The position numbers were made by a program, and so were the translations under genes. The notes under the pieces are model-generated. The model saw only the letters and a list, made by a program, of their open reading frames with translations, did no database searches and was not told where the DNA came from. From Melampsora larici-populina 98AG31 (Eukaryota > Basidiomycota > Pucciniomycetes > Pucciniales > Melampsoraceae), in contig NW_006768794.1 in the NCBI RefSeq assembly GCF_000204055.1, positions 854,668-918,667 on the forward strand: a stretch of DNA of 64,000 nucleotides, in the 5' to 3' direction. Of this stretch, positions 1 to 12,253 are shown piece by piece. The stretch's first letter is position 1. The number at the start of each line of letters is the position of its first letter.

Positions 1-195
1 ATTGATTTGATTTCTATCAGCCATCAATACAAGTGATAATGATAGCATGAACTTCACTTACCATCCTCTGTTCATTTGAATCAGCATCTTGCCTGAGATG
101 CAGATAAAGGAAGAGAGGAAGGAAGAGAGGATAAAAATTTTAAGGAGTGACTAAATGAAAGATCAAATGAAAGGAATATAATAAGCTCACTCTAG

Positions 196-393
196 ATGAA
201 CCGTGTGAAACACCGCTGACTCTTCCACGGGCTGGTTTGAGAGACGGTTGATCGCCAGGTAGAGATGCTGATCATTCACGTCGGCGGTGAACATATGAAC
301 CGCGTGAAACACCGCTGACTCTTCCACGGGCTGGTTCTAGAGACAGTTGATTGCCAGGTAGAGACGCTGATCGTTCACGTCGGCGGTGAACAT
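196..393. repeat. Tandem repeat, 2 x 99 bp
   Basis: Two adjacent copies of a 99-bp unit (196-294 and 295-393) differ at only a few positions. Each begins ATGAACCG and ends GGCGGTGAACAT. The period is a multiple of three, so the open frames across it are long by construction; I see no family match and do not treat it as a gene. Confidence 0.9.
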
Positions 394-846
394 GGGCGTC
401 CCTGACATCGCGGACCCCATCAAACAGACGACGCCAAGAGTCAGAGGATGGGGTGATCATCCCAGGTACTCGTCTAGCTGGTGTAATAATGCGAGACAAG
501 CGCCTAGGTGCCAGATTACCATTGTCAGTCTCGTATCCAGAAGTCTTGTATCCAGAAGACAAAAAGGAATCGATGGTTGGTTGTTTGTTGAAAGTAGACA
601 TGATTGTATGTTTTCTAAAGGAATCGAGTAAAGATTCAAATAAACTAATGATATTGTTCTAAGGGAATTGATTGAAAGTTTGATGGAAATAGATTCAAGA
701 TCAGTTCTAATATTGATAGATGATGCAAAAAGGAAAGAAAGTAGGTATACGAGCCTTCCTATTAAGTTGAAAATACCAGGTCTCCGAGTGACAGTCAATA
801 TTGAGTGTCCACACTTGGTAAATTGAAGCCATGATCGAGAGACTTG

Positions 847-1012
847 AGAGCCGGCACCAGATCCGATCGCTAGAATCGAGGAGGGCGACGACTCGAGAGA
901 AACTGTGGAAGGCAATGAAAGGCTTTCAGAGTCGGCACCAGGTCCGATCGCCAGAATTGAACAAGGTGAATGATTAGGGTGGTGGTTCGAGAGAAGCTGT
1001 GGAAGGGAATGG
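847..1012. repeat. Imperfect tandem repeat, about 82-95 bp unit
   Basis: The segment starting AGAGCCGGCACCAG at 847 recurs at 929 as AGAGTCGGCACCAG. The block TCGAGAGAAACTGTGGAAGG at 893 recurs at 988 with an indel of about 13 bp between the two blocks. This is a diverged two-copy duplication and codes for nothing recognisable. Confidence 0.75.
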
Positions 1013-3130
1013 CTGGAGATCGTGTGGGCTAACCCCAATAGAAGATAGGAGGCGGTGGCGGTTATAGTAGTGGTGGCGGCTGTACAGTAGGGGCAAGCGT
1101 ACCGGTAAAAATCCCGGCCCCGAAATGATAGCTGTAAGCGTAACTGTCGGATTTTTCAGGTCCGGGGTAACGCAGTGGCCATGCCCGGCGCTACGCCACG
1201 CCACGCTCCGCGCTACTTTCTGCGCAGCGAGCCAGGCTTGATCACTTTGCGTAGAACTTGATGGACTTGGTGCTGCAAGCTTAATCATCCAAGCTTGAAT
1301 TGTCCTCAAATGGGCCCTACTTACACTTTTCTTCTTTTGAATACGATGGGTTTGTTTTTTGCTTGTCCAGATTTACAACTTCTTCACATATCTTCGGGTT
1401 TTCAGGTACTAGAGGGCCTAGAAACAAGCACGGGCCTCAGAATCACATACCCAGTGTAATCCTTTTGCAAGTTGCAGAGATCAAGATCTTAGACTGAATA
1501 CTCACAGGTGTATTCTTCAAATGAAACACTGCAGGAAAAGCAACAGAGACCCTGCAAGATGTCAATAAATGTATGAGCCAAAATTTATTGTGTTCATGCA
1601 AGTTTTGATGCACAGTCAGAATTATGTAATCAAAGATTTAGGATTTTGCCAAATTTTCATCTTTTATTCTTCCATTTTTCATCAATCAGACTTCCTCCAT
1701 CAAAACATCAATAATTCCTACATTGGTTGGGTCCAAGTTGATTATCTCACAATACCCCTGGCAAAAGCTTACCAAAATTGGGCAAGCACATATTGCCTCA
1801 CATGCAACTATTTGATCAAACTTCAATATTTTTGGAAGACTTTGGGAAGGCTTGAGATTTGAATCATCATGATCATACATCATACAATTCAACTTGCAGT
1901 ATGAGATTTGGACATATTTTCACTACTATAAACCTCTTGATGGATCACCAGGCTGTTGGCGTGGCAATAAAGAGCCCTGAGATCAATCATAATGCAAGAA
2001 TAAATGTGTTGGGTAGTCGAATGGCTTCTGGATCAAATGATGTGGTCTACCCAGTGGCAAATGAGCAACTATAGAGGAAGATGCAATACGTGAAGTGGAC
2101 AAAGGCACAGGTATACAAGGACTTTGCACCAGCGCCCAACTTTGATTCAATTCCTGAGTTCCGCCATAGAAGTTTGCAATAGAAGATTGACAGAACAACA
2201 ATGGCTGTACCAACTATGCAGCATATTTGACCTGCTCAAGTCCCAACCGCTCATCCAAGCAACTCTCCATCACAAACAAGTGAGGATAGAAATTGGCCAT
2301 GGGGATCGGATTTTATAAGGTATTTTGAGTGGTGCAACCATTTCAACGTGTGTTTACACTGTCAGGACATTTGCTTAGTTAGTAAGAGAAAGGCCTCTAG
2401 CAAGGTAAGACAATTTGCTGTTGAGTTACTAATGAAGATACTTGCACTGATTATTCTTAAGATGGACTGGCTCGGGAAGATTTGCAACAGCAGGAGACAG
2501 CAACACATCAACCTTAATCAATGGTTTGGATTGCAGTGGATCTTTGCGATACATGATGATGTATGCGTGTTAGCCTCACATTTGGCCATCCTGGCAAATT
2601 CTTTGTGTGAAAATGCCATTGCTCATACCTGTCCCCATCTTGTGACTCTGGTCTCCCAAAATTTTGGGATAGAGAGCATCATGTTTGTTTTGATAGTCCA
2701 TTGTGTGATTGAGTATTAGTATCTGTGTTGCAAGTACATGTAGTTTGGTCACTTTTGTTGCTTCTTACACTCATCTCAGCTCTTGAGGAAGCTTTTTCAG
2801 TCTCATTTTCTTTAGCCTCTGGTATATTTTCAGTAAATTAACAACCTGTTGGCCCTATTATATTCTGGATCTCAAACACATGATGACTTCAATCCCTTTC
2901 TGTGTTGCAATATCACATACCAAGAGATCCACCAAAGAACTTGATCAATTATTCTTTCAAGAGGTTTGGTTGCAAGAAAAACTGAAGTAATCAAAAAAAA
3001 TTCCATCATCCCTTTAGTCTGGACCATATATCTCCACCAAAAAATACCCCACTACATATTGTGATGTACCAGAATTATTCATGTACAAAGCTATGATTCA
3101 ACTCCCCTACTTCCTGACAGTACCAAACTG
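1013..3130. other. Intergenic stretch, no gene recognised
   Basis: There is a GC-rich patch at about 1090-1250, then AT-rich sequence with only short unsupported frames. A short stretch at about 2082-2180 reads like a coding relic (starting MQYVKWTKAQ) but is closed by a stop, and no flanking exon could be joined. It probably holds old degraded repeats. Confidence 0.5.
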
Positions 3131-3131
3131 T

Positions 3132-3139
3132 GCCCAAGT
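3132..3139. repeat. Target-site duplication of the hAT element (left copy)
   Basis: GCCCAAGT at 3132-3139 is repeated at 12373-12380, immediately outside the inverted ends of the hAT element. The shared direct repeat is ten bases (TGCCCAAGTC) because the last TIR base is ambiguous by one position. An 8-bp duplication is the hAT hallmark. Confidence 0.8.
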
Positions 3140-3331
3140 CAATACCGCAACTGCTCCGCAACCGCTCCGCTCAAAAAAGCGTGTGCGGAGCGATTTTGGG
3201 GTGCACACATTGCTCCACTATATTGAGCGGAGCCTGCGCACCGCACCCCAGGGCCAAAAATCCCTGAGTGCAGCAAGCCGCTACGCTCATGAGGGCCCCA
3301 GGTCGGGTTGCTCCGCTCATGAGCGCAGCAA

Positions 3332-3357
3332 AACCCTGTACCCAGGGGTACAGGGTT
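3332..3357. repeat. Perfect 12-bp hairpin near the left hAT end
   Basis: AACCCTGTACCC and its exact complement are separated by two bases. A counterpart 12-bp hairpin lies near the right end of the same element. They may act as subterminal structural or transposase-binding sites; that is inference. Confidence 0.7.
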
Positions 3358-3631
3358 GGTGATAGTACTCCTTCGAGAGTCCTCCCATCTCATCCATATT
3401 GATATCACCCAACACCTCCCCTTGCTTCAAGTTCCATGGACGACCCCCTTCCAACGGTCAAATACATCACCTGTACAATCTTTCCGCAATGGCCAGCTTG
3501 TGGTTTGTACATCAGAAGGATTTGAGACTGCTTTTATAGGTTAGCCTTTTTTTCTCTTCAATCTTTTCTCAGAAGTATCAAAGTATTATAAATAAGATAT
3601 CAATACTAATTCTTACCACCTCAACCAAACT

Positions 3632-6600
3632 ATGGCTCCTTCAACATCCCAAAGCTCCAGTCGAAGTACCCACCAGGTATCAGGTCAGTCGTCTGGTCGC
3701 AGCCTTTGACCACCCAGCCCAGTTCGCACCCAGACTGGATTTGTTCCAACTCCCAGCAACGCGCGGAAATCTCTCAGTGCCACACCCGTAGGTTCATTGG
3801 CATCTGGAGACGGGTCACCAGGCCATCTTTCACATTGTCCTGCATCACCTCGACCACCACCTTCAACCAAACAAAAGGCGGCTCCAAAGGCTAAGCCCTT
3901 CTCCCAATGAAAAGTAAGTCAAACATACATCCTTTTCATATCTTTATACCTGGGCTGACAATTGATTAAATCTAAAGTTCTAGACTTGTTCATCCAGCAG
4001 TAAACGTACCCGTTCGCAATCATGGAGTCCAGCACGGACCCCCTTCAAATCATCAAAGAAATCCCGCACCAATGTAAGTTTTCCAACTCTATATCTTACT
4101 CATCTCGGCTTTGTCCCCGCTCTTTCCAACATTTTCTCTACTTTTCTTCATCTCACTTAGGTCTATGAGGTGCCCGACAATGACATGGACTTGTCTCAAG
4201 GGTCGGATATTGAGTTTGTTGGATCAACCGGTGAAGTCGGCTATAACAAGGGTTGATCTATTGCTGTGAAGGATCTTCTCACCTACTTTTATCCCCCCAA
4301 GGTGCGTATCTCATTTTCTTAATCTTCTTTTTTTGTATGTTTTAAAGAGATACTAACACCAACTTGTCTTTCAGGGTTTGAAATAAAAGTGTCAATGGTG
4401 CTACAACACGTATTCAAAAGGGAAAACTTTGTATTACAGTCTATGGGTTCATCGCGATGGAAAAGAAAATCAGCCAGTATGCAAGCAGCGTCACAAAGCA
4501 ATAGCCGCTGGAGTAGTTCTTCCCCCTACCTATGAGGAAGAGCTCAAGTCTGAAAGCAAACTCCAGAAGACAACCTTGACTTCTTACGTCACCGGACCCA
4601 AATTTCCTCCCGACCCTTTAAACATGATCCTGGCGATCTGGCTTGTTTGACATGCTCTACCATGGGCTCGATTCAAAGATCCATCACTGCGTGCAGCGTT
4701 TTATACTGTCAACCGTGGTGCAGTGGTTTGTTCAAGAACCTGGGCTGCTCAACAATCAGTCATATTTTTTTCTGGCCTGCACAACCAGGCAATCAAGGCA
4801 GTCAAAGTATGTATTCACTTCAACTTTTCTTGCTCTTTGTTTCCTTTGTCTTGTATCGTTCATTTTATTCCATGTTTTGTTATACTGATATTAAAATGAC
4901 AATCTGTGTAGGAAAACAAAGGTGAGTTTTCTTTGATACATGATGTTTGGCCCACGAAAGGCAACTGGTATGCCTTTATCGGAGCAAGCGCAAACTACAT
5001 CGACAATGATTGGAACTACCAATCAACGCATTTCACTCTCAAGATGGTTGTGTGGCAACATTTTGGCGCTCTCCTTGCAAGACCCATTGGTAAATTTTTG
5101 ATTTGTCACGGACTTCACGAAAAGATAAGTATCATTTCTTTTGATTCACACTTTGTTTCTCTCTGTCGCTTTTTTCAAAGCTAATCAAGATCTTTCAATT
5201 ATTACATGGTATCTCAGACCACCGACAGTGGTGGTAACAATGGACCTATGACTGCCAAGATCGAATCTATGTTTGCATCAGCTGGAGACCCGGTTACCTG
5301 GGATGGATCAGCCAACCATGTCAGGTGCTATGCCCACAAACTCAACCTGGTGGTTGGGCATGGGCTCAAATCACTGGGTCAAAAGGTCAGTACTGCAAAG
5401 CCAACCATTCCACAAGGTGTCGCCCTTCCAGTACCAACTTTTGAGGTCAACAATGGCGACGATGCGGTTGTAATGGATGACTCTGTCTCAGACGACAAAG
5501 ACGAGGTTAATCTTCCCGACAAGCCTGACGGTGTTGACAACGAGGATATCAATGAAGAACCGGGGGAGAAATCCGAGAAGGAGAAGGAGGAAGTGGTGGC
5601 ACTTGCTCTTTCAAAGGTCAGTACATCTCTTTTGTTAATTTGATTTAATGGCCAACAGCTGACATTATCCTTCCTTCTACCAACTGTAGGTGGATACAGT
5701 AAGTGGAAAAATCGCCAGTAGCGCAGCCAGGAGAAACAATTTTAAGGTCCGTGCAGCTCAAATGAGTTACAAGGGACGCATGTTGAAACACCCTTGTAAG
5801 ACTTGGTGGAACAGCCACTACAAAAGCCGTAAGGTAGCTTGCGAGGCCCAGAAGGTTGGTGTTTTTACCATTGTGTTTGTCTGCATCCCTGACTGACTGA
5901 CTGCTTCTTCTCAGGTGATTAACTCGATACTTTCAGCCAATCGGAAGGCTGCTTTTTTCAAGGGGGTGACTATATCACCTGTAGAATGGCATTCTGTTGA
6001 GCTTGTCAACAAGGTTTTAAAGGTAATTCATTTCTCATTTCCTTTGTATTTGGTGACTTCATACTAATCAACAATTCGCTCCAGATTTTTGTCAAAGCAA
6101 AATCTCCAGTCGAAGGCAATGGACCCACTGGTTGCATTGTATTGGCCAAATACAAACATGTGATCACAGAACTCAAAGCTCATCAAGCAGAGGCTTCAGA
6201 ATTCCCAAGCATTGGCAAGGCGATTGACAAGGTGATTACGTGGCTCGTCAAGTACCAGGAGGAGGCTTTTGAATCAGAGGCTCTTCTTCTTGCCACCATC
6301 CTCACCCCTTGTTACTGTGGCAAGTTCTTGGAGATTCACTACCCCAATTACAACAACTCTGCACAAACCGCAATTCAAATCGCTTTTGACAGTCTTGTGC
6401 TAGAAAATCAGTTGCAAGATCCATCCCCACAACCTGAAGAGAACAACAATCCTCCTGAAGAGCCTGATGCTTTTGATGTCTTTGCCAACTCCAACGTTGC
6501 TACTGAGAATTTGTCCGCTTCAGAGCTTGAGGATTACTTGCAAGGGAAATACAAAATCAACAAGGATCAATCACCTCTGAGTTGGTGGAAGGTACATCTC

Positions 6601-6911
6601 TTTTTTCTTATCTACATATTATGTGAATTGAAGAATTCATTAATAACTTTCACTCACAGGAACACAAGCACCATTTCCCAATCCTTGCACAATTAGCTTG
6701 TGATTACCTGTCAGTCTCTGCGACCTCATGTGCGTGTGAGCGAACGTGTTCGGCAGCCGCCGACATCTGCACTGCTTTATGTGGAGCCATGCATCCGAAG
6801 ACAATGGAGCGACTTGTTGGCTGTCAAGCCTGGTTGAAGGAAGGTATTGTCCCAGATGGGGACTTTGGAGAAGCTGCCAAGGCCCTTCAAGATTATATTG
6901 ATAGTGTTTAA
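3632..6911 (+). pseudogene. hAT transposase gene, ten exons, inactivated
   Basis: Exons, from splice-site reading: 3632-3913, 3984-4073, 4161-4301, 4375-4806, 4912-5124, 5218-5616, 5690-5854, 5915-6022, 6085-6591, 6660-6911. Every exon length is divisible by three, giving 863 codons. Exon 4 holds a BED-type zinc finger (CQWC, later CKQRH). Exon 5 carries the first catalytic Asp (IHDVW). Exon 6 carries TTDSGGNN and RCYAHKLNLVV. Exon 10 is the hATC dimerisation domain with the catalytic Glu (SVSATSCACERTCSAA). It would cut and rejoin hAT ends in the nucleus. Stops occur at 3707, 3908, 4254, 4384 and 4648; four are TGA, of which three sit in TTGA. The donor after exon 5 reads ATAAGT instead of GTAAGT. 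Downstream exons remain open, so decay is recent. Confidence 0.85.
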
Positions 6912-6943
6912 AAAAAGAAGACTGTTTCAACAAAGAAGACTTA

Positions 6944-6959
6944 GGGCTTGTTTGGTAGA
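6944..6959. repeat. Harbinger left terminal inverted repeat
   Basis: GGGCTTGTTTGGTAGA matches its inverted partner at 12040-12055 base for base. The similarity continues a few bases inward (CCTTA against GCTTA). Confidence 0.9.
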
Positions 6960-7424
6960 CCTTAAATTAAGCGACTTATGTCAAAATTTGACTTTCATAA
7001 GTCAAATTTTGAAAAGTATGTTTGGCACAGAACTTCTTGAACTTTCCAAAGGTACTTATGGGACCCATAAGTAGCTTATTTTGCAACTTAAAATAAAGAC
7101 CTCAAGAGCTCATTATATTTCAATAAGCTACTTTCTTCGACCAAAATCTCGACTTTGTTTATTTTTTCTCAAATCGGACAAGTCCCCGTTTCTATACCCC
7201 CCTGTCCACACTTCAGCTCACATCAACATTGTTATTAAAAACAACTCAATTTCGTTTCTTTTTTTTCAAAATCTACAAGTCCAATTTCTTTTTTTTTCAA
7301 AATCTACACGTCCAATATTCTGTACCCTCCCTCCCTCCTAACTTCAATTATCACAACATCATCGTCAACATCTCGAATACTACTTGCCACGTCATCCAAT
7401 CCCCCACTTCATCTTCCCTCTACT

Positions 7425-8771
7425 ATGGGTCAAAGCAAGACCACTGACAAGACCACCGATGAACCTAAATCAAACGCTCAATGGACTACCGTCCGTAGCC
7501 TGGCTCTGATTGACTGCCTTCAAGAGCAGGTTCATCTTGGTCATCGAGCCAATAACGGTTTCAAACCAGCTGCTTGGAACGCGGCCATAGATTGTTTGAA
7601 ACTTCAATTTCCAGCCGGTTTCACCCTGTCTCAATTGAAGAACCATTGGACTGTGGTAAGTTTCTTATTCTCCACTTTCTAAAACTGTAGTTTATCTTCT
7701 TCAGCTCACTTTTTAAATCTTTCCCAAATCTAGATTACCACCCATTATAAGCCTGTTTGCGAGATCAGGAAGGCTTCTGGTGGTGGCTGGAACGATCAAG
7801 AGCAAAAGATTGTAGCGGATGCTACCTTCTGGGAAGATTGGCATAAAGTACAAACCTTTCTCATGTTTGTTAGATCATACTGTAGTTTCCTGACATTAAA
7901 TTTGTTTTTAGACGCATAAGAATGCCCATCCTTACAAAAACAAGACGTTTCCACTTTACAAAACGCTCGACAAACTCATTGGTCATATCCCAGCCAGTGG
8001 TGCTTGGCGTACCGGAACTAATACGTCAGAGCAACACAATTTATCGACTTCACTCTCAGAAGACCTTCCTGGTCTTGGTATTGCCAATAAAGAAAACAGT
8101 AAGACCGTTTTCTTTCTCTTTCTCTTCATATTTTAGGAAATTTGACTCTTACTTGTTTTGTAGTTGCCACACCTCCACCTGAGGATGATTTTGATAGTAT
8201 TATCAAATTGAATGTACCTTCTGAACCTTGTTTCAAGGAGATAGTGGATGATTTAAGCCAGAAATCGACTCAACCATCCACCTCAAGCACTCCATTTGAT
8301 GATTCCAATAAGCGCAAGAATCCTTTTACTTCCGGTGGACCTATGATCAAATCCGTTGACGCTCAAGAAAAGAAGATCATCAAGACCACCTCTAGACAGC
8401 CTATCAACTTGGCTTCAGCAATCACCATCATGAGTGCAAATCAAGAAAAAAGAATTGAAGTCGATAAGAAAAATGCTGAAGAGAAAAATGGACGAGACAA
8501 GGCTCGATTGGACGCCTACCGTGAAGCTGTTGACGAACGAATCCAATCTCGTCTTAAGGCTGCAGCTTTGGCCAATGACAAGTTTCCAAATCAAAAGCCA
8601 GCTATGGAGCTTTTCTCAGTCAAGAAATGTGAAAACTGTCCCAACATGGATATCCAAGTGAAAGCAGCAGATGTTTTAAGAGATGAAGATGCAGAGTCTT
8701 TCTTCATCAATCTTGATGAAGACAAGCGCTGGGTCTGGTTGAAGCAACAATTAGATGTGAAAGGAAACTGA
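7425..8771 (+). CDS. Myb/SANT-like DNA-binding protein of the Harbinger element
   Basis: Four exons (7425-7655, 7734-7847, 7912-8098, 8164-8771) join to 380 codons with no internal stop. The first about 80 residues form a Myb/SANT-like trihelix domain (Myb_DNA-bind_3 type) with regularly spaced tryptophans: AQWTTVRSLALIDCL, AAWNAAIDCL, LKNHWTV. Exon 2 continues with a short GGGWNDQEQKIVADATFWEDW motif region typical of this family. The C-terminal half is charged, with a coiled-coil-like stretch (about residues 230-290) and two cysteines in CENCPN. In Harbinger elements the Myb-like partner carries the transposase into the nucleus and to the element ends. The start ATG is the first in frame after a pyrimidine-rich leader. 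No damage is visible, unlike the transposase. Confidence 0.8.
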
Positions 8772-9351
8772 AAACTTCAGGTAAGCACTCATCTGATTCT
8801 CACTAATCTTTTTAATTGAATCCATTGTTTTATTCATCTTGAACTCTTTTCTATAATATTTTCTTCTTCTCCTATCTACTACTTTAGGTATTAGTTCGAT
8901 TCATCCTACTAGTAGTGGTACTACCAATTCAATCCATTATTGTCCTGGTCATAGCTAAGATACACCGGCTGCTATTGTTTCTTTGGGTCTTTCTTCAATT
9001 CATGAGAACAATCGATCATGAATGTCAACAAATTGTAGTGTCAATTGAGCAATCACAACAATAAATTGATGTATTTCTTTCTTTTTGTCATCTATCTCAA
9101 CAAAGATTTTTTTGTACTTAGAAAATCAATGTATCCTTTTTATGATTGATAACAATATGCTGCTATTTGGCTACCTGCCTGATCAATGAAATGATGATCA
9201 ATCCAAATCTGATTTCCAATACAAGCATATGTTAAAGCATATCTCAAAATCGAGATATAAAATTTGATTTCCTATTGACTGTTGGTCAATAGGCTTGTTT
9301 ACCACCATCACCACCACCACACCCTCAATCGACTTCAATTCCTTAACTAAC

Positions 9352-9976
9352 ATGCCCAAAGGATTGACAAAGCGTCAAATTCAAGACGAGGAAGCAGCCC
9401 AGGCTTCACGAGATGTGTATGTCTTTTCTTGTCTTCTTCGTTATTTGTATCAATTTATTTTCTTATACTTTGACCTTCTTAGTGCCAAGAAACGTGCAAG
9501 GCGTGCTCCAACTGACGGGCTTAGCCCTGCTCATGGAAGAGATGGAAGCCCTTGTTATTTCAACAAGTAAGTTTTGTTTCCCTTTTGTCTGATTCAAATA
9601 TCAATCGATTGATGGCCACATTCAAATATCACCTTTTCCTTTTAGAGCTGGTCATCACTGGGAAGACATTCAGTTTGGCGGTCAACGCCAATATTGCAAT
9701 ACTGATATGGTCCACATTGATCCTAGCGGAGATGGTCCTCGTGAGTTCAGTTGTCAATTTCAACGAGGACGTGAACAAGATCCCAAGATTGAATTCATTT
9801 TTTGTAAGTTTCTTTTCTCTCAAAATTGTTCAATCAAACTGATTGTTTTGTTCCGTTCAAATGGGTTTTGCTTTGATCAACTTTGGCATCAACCCCCAAA
9901 CCTTGATCTGGACCTTTGTCACCTTTCTCCAGCAATCTCCCCAATTTGGATGCAGGAGCTGGTGATGGCAACATAA
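9352..9976 (+). CDS. Small unknown protein inside the Harbinger element
   Basis: Exons 9352-9416, 9483-9566, 9646-9803 and 9933-9976 join to exactly 117 codons. The protein begins MPKGLTKRQIQDEEAAQ, has a basic patch (AKKRARRAP) and a middle part with SPCYFNKAGHHWED and QRQYCNTDMV. Three introns with clean GT/AG borders argue that this is a real gene; the last acceptor is the least certain choice. I do not recognise the family. It could be a third Harbinger gene, a captured host gene fragment, or a remnant of an older insertion. It is on the same strand as the Myb-like gene, about 580 bp downstream. Confidence 0.5.
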
Positions 9977-10488
9977 AGGATCCAGTTGTGACTGGTACAG
10001 CCAGTGAGTTTTGTTTATTTCTTAGTTCTATCAAGCCCTACTCACTGATGCTTGTTTGTACTAGATCGGACTACTCCAGCTACCAATTCAATTGGCACCC
10101 AAACCGACTCCTTTGAGCATTACCTTGAGTATTGCTCAATTGATAAGAATGATAAAAACACTTGAGATTTACTCAGGCATTTAGATTGATCACCTATGAG
10201 ATGTCCTTGTATACAGAACTCAGTGTGGAGGAAACGTGTAAACTTGGGTTTTCATTTGGTGCTCGCCTTCACCTGCATGCAAACGCGGCATTATATCAAG
10301 ATGACCCTAAAAAAAACGCCACACCTAACCATCCATGGTTCAACACTTGAAAAAGTACTCCGTCAAATTGTAAAGTAATCATGTATCTTATTTTGCAGCT
10401 CAAGTACTCTACAAAATTGTTTTTAATATATCATATTTGCTGTTACGCTTGGTAAATAATGTAATGGATCATTTAAGTAAAGCTGTTA

Positions 10489-11813
10489 TCAATGTCGTCC
10501 TTGAGCAAGATAATCATTCCACGTACACTCAGCCAAAGTCAGTTGATCTTGATTGGCATTTTCTCGGTCTGCTACAGTAGCAACCTCAAATTGTTCAAAA
10601 TCTCGATTGGCAAGGTTTTGATCATGGGCCTGTTGATCTTGATCAAAATCTTTGAAGAAGTTGTCCTCGCCCCCTTGTAAAATTATATTTTGAAACACAC
10701 ATAGAGCTACAACCAGGTCTGCTTGTTGGTCGATGGGATACTTTCTCATGAAGCAGGTACAAGGGAATCACATCTTTGTCACCCCAAAAGTCCTTTCAAT
10801 ACAACCTTGAAGCGCAGAATGACGCTTGTTGAAGAGCTCTTGACAGTTTATAGGCCCACGATTTCCTTCTGCCCATTCTTTGACGTGATATCGAACGCCT
10901 CTGAAAGGCGCAAGAAAGCCAGGCTCATTAGCATAGCCGGCATCTACTAAATAGTATCTCCCTACACATGCAAGAAGTCAGTACTGAATGAAAGGCATTG
11001 AATGTTGTAATTGTTTAGCTCACCAACGGGTACTACAAAGGCTCCATCTTGCCTTGCTACTTCAAGAACACAAGCATCACTACTTCCTCCTTCAAATCCC
11101 GCCATGATGAAGTTGAAGGACATGTCGAAGTTACAACCAGCAAGTATGTTTTGACTCACAAACCCCTTATGATTTTGATAAGGTGCTTGATCCCTCTCTG
11201 GTACAGTAGCCGGGATGTGTGTACCATCTATCGTACCAATACAGCCATTAAACCATGGACTAAATCGTGTGCTTGAAGTGATTTCAACAGGTATCGGTGA
11301 TTCTGGGCCAGGCTGCCTGATGAATTGATCTTTTAAATCTACTAATGATGAAACTACTTTATTAAAGTATCTCGATATAGTTTCTCCTGAGTGTTGGAAT
11401 CGCTCGGCAGCAAGTACAGTTGACCCAGCGTTTCCAACAATGTAAAGAAACATCATCATCTGTTTTACAGCTGTAGTATGTATTGTGTCTTCCAAATAAG
11501 GCTGAAGTGCAGTTATGAGTCGAAGGAATGTTGCTTGATCCATTTGGCATACATCACGAAATCTAACTGGACTTCCAGCTAGGATTTCTTGCTTGTACAT
11601 ATAGCCACGCAAAGCAGATGTTTGACAAGGCACTTTCGGTTGTTGTGCTTGTTCAGCGCGGTCTTGAGCAGCTGCCAACAATAGATTGATCACTTCTTGA
11701 TCATGATCTACACGATTGCTTTCCTCAGAGGAAGATGATTCAAGAAGAAGGCGGTCCAACTCCCTTGAAGATGCAGAGGAGTCAGACATTGAATATAATT
11801 GTGCTGATGTCAA
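10489..11813 (-). pseudogene. PIF/Harbinger DDE transposase, one premature stop
   Basis: On the minus strand, exon 1 (11813-11024) and exon 2 (10961-10489) join to 421 codons. The DDE endonuclease residues are visible: first Asp in GCIGTIDGTHIPA, second in YYLVDAGYANEPG, Glu in LQGCIERTFGV. A helix-turn-helix-like region precedes them (ETISRYFNKVV). The frame is closed by a TGA shortly after the Glu motif, within what should be the conserved FGV-x-K-x-x-FP segment, and then stays open to an acidic Gln/Asp-rich tail. Its role would be cutting at the GGGCTTG ends with TWA duplication. It is convergent with the two plus-strand genes of the element. Apart from the stop it is well preserved. Confidence 0.82.
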
Positions 11814-12039
11814 AGTAGGTTGGTGTGAACAATTGTGATCACCAAGAAGTCAATCCACAAAGTTGATATGAACGGTCAACAAGGTTCAAGATGATTTTGG
11901 CAACCAAACAGCTTATGGCTTTTTGGTACTTTTAAGTTGACTTTTATTGGACTTTTTGATAAAAGTCAACTTACAGTGAAAATCGACTTTCCGGCCCCGG
12001 AAAGTTTGTACCTTTTAAAAGGTACGGAATTTTGTAAGC

Positions 12040-12055
12040 TCTACCAAACAAGCCC
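12040..12055. repeat. Harbinger right terminal inverted repeat
   Basis: TCTACCAAACAAGCCC is the exact inverse complement of 6944-6959 and is followed by CTA, the mutated target duplication. Confidence 0.9.
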
Positions 12056-12226
12056 CTAAGCTTAAGTTGTCCAATTTGTTTTCCTTTTTTTCTTATCATT
12101 TTTCTTATTATTGTCTTTTGTGTTTCATTTTTTATGAAAATGAATTGTTTTGGTGCCATGAGCGCCGCTTTTGTGCGATGTGCGCCGCTCATGCGCAATT
12201 TTGTGCATAGCTCAGCCCATGAGCGA

Positions 12227-12253
12227 GTGCGTAGTGGTTTTACCACTACGCAC
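12227..12253. repeat. Perfect 12-bp hairpin near the right hAT end
   Basis: GTGCGTAGTGGT, TTT, then the exact inverse complement. It mirrors the hairpin at 3332-3357 near the opposite end of the element, with a different sequence. Confidence 0.7.

Larger units (their letters stand above)
6944..12055. mobile_element. PIF/Harbinger transposon nested in the hAT element
   Basis: Perfect 16-bp terminal inverted repeats, GGGCTTGTTTGGTAGA, occupy 6944-6959 and 12040-12055 (inverted). They are flanked by TTA (6941-6943) and CTA (12056-12058), which fits the 3-bp TWA target duplication of this superfamily with one C/T change. The insertion lies 32 bp after the hAT transposase stop codon. The element carries three genes: a Myb/SANT-like gene (+), a small unknown gene (+) and the DDE transposase (-). 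Two divergent partners, transposase plus Myb-like protein, are the usual Harbinger arrangement. Confidence 0.88.

Noticed and set aside
272..601. Arg-rich minus-strand frame
   Set aside because: It runs through the 99-bp tandem repeat, whose period is divisible by three. No family features.
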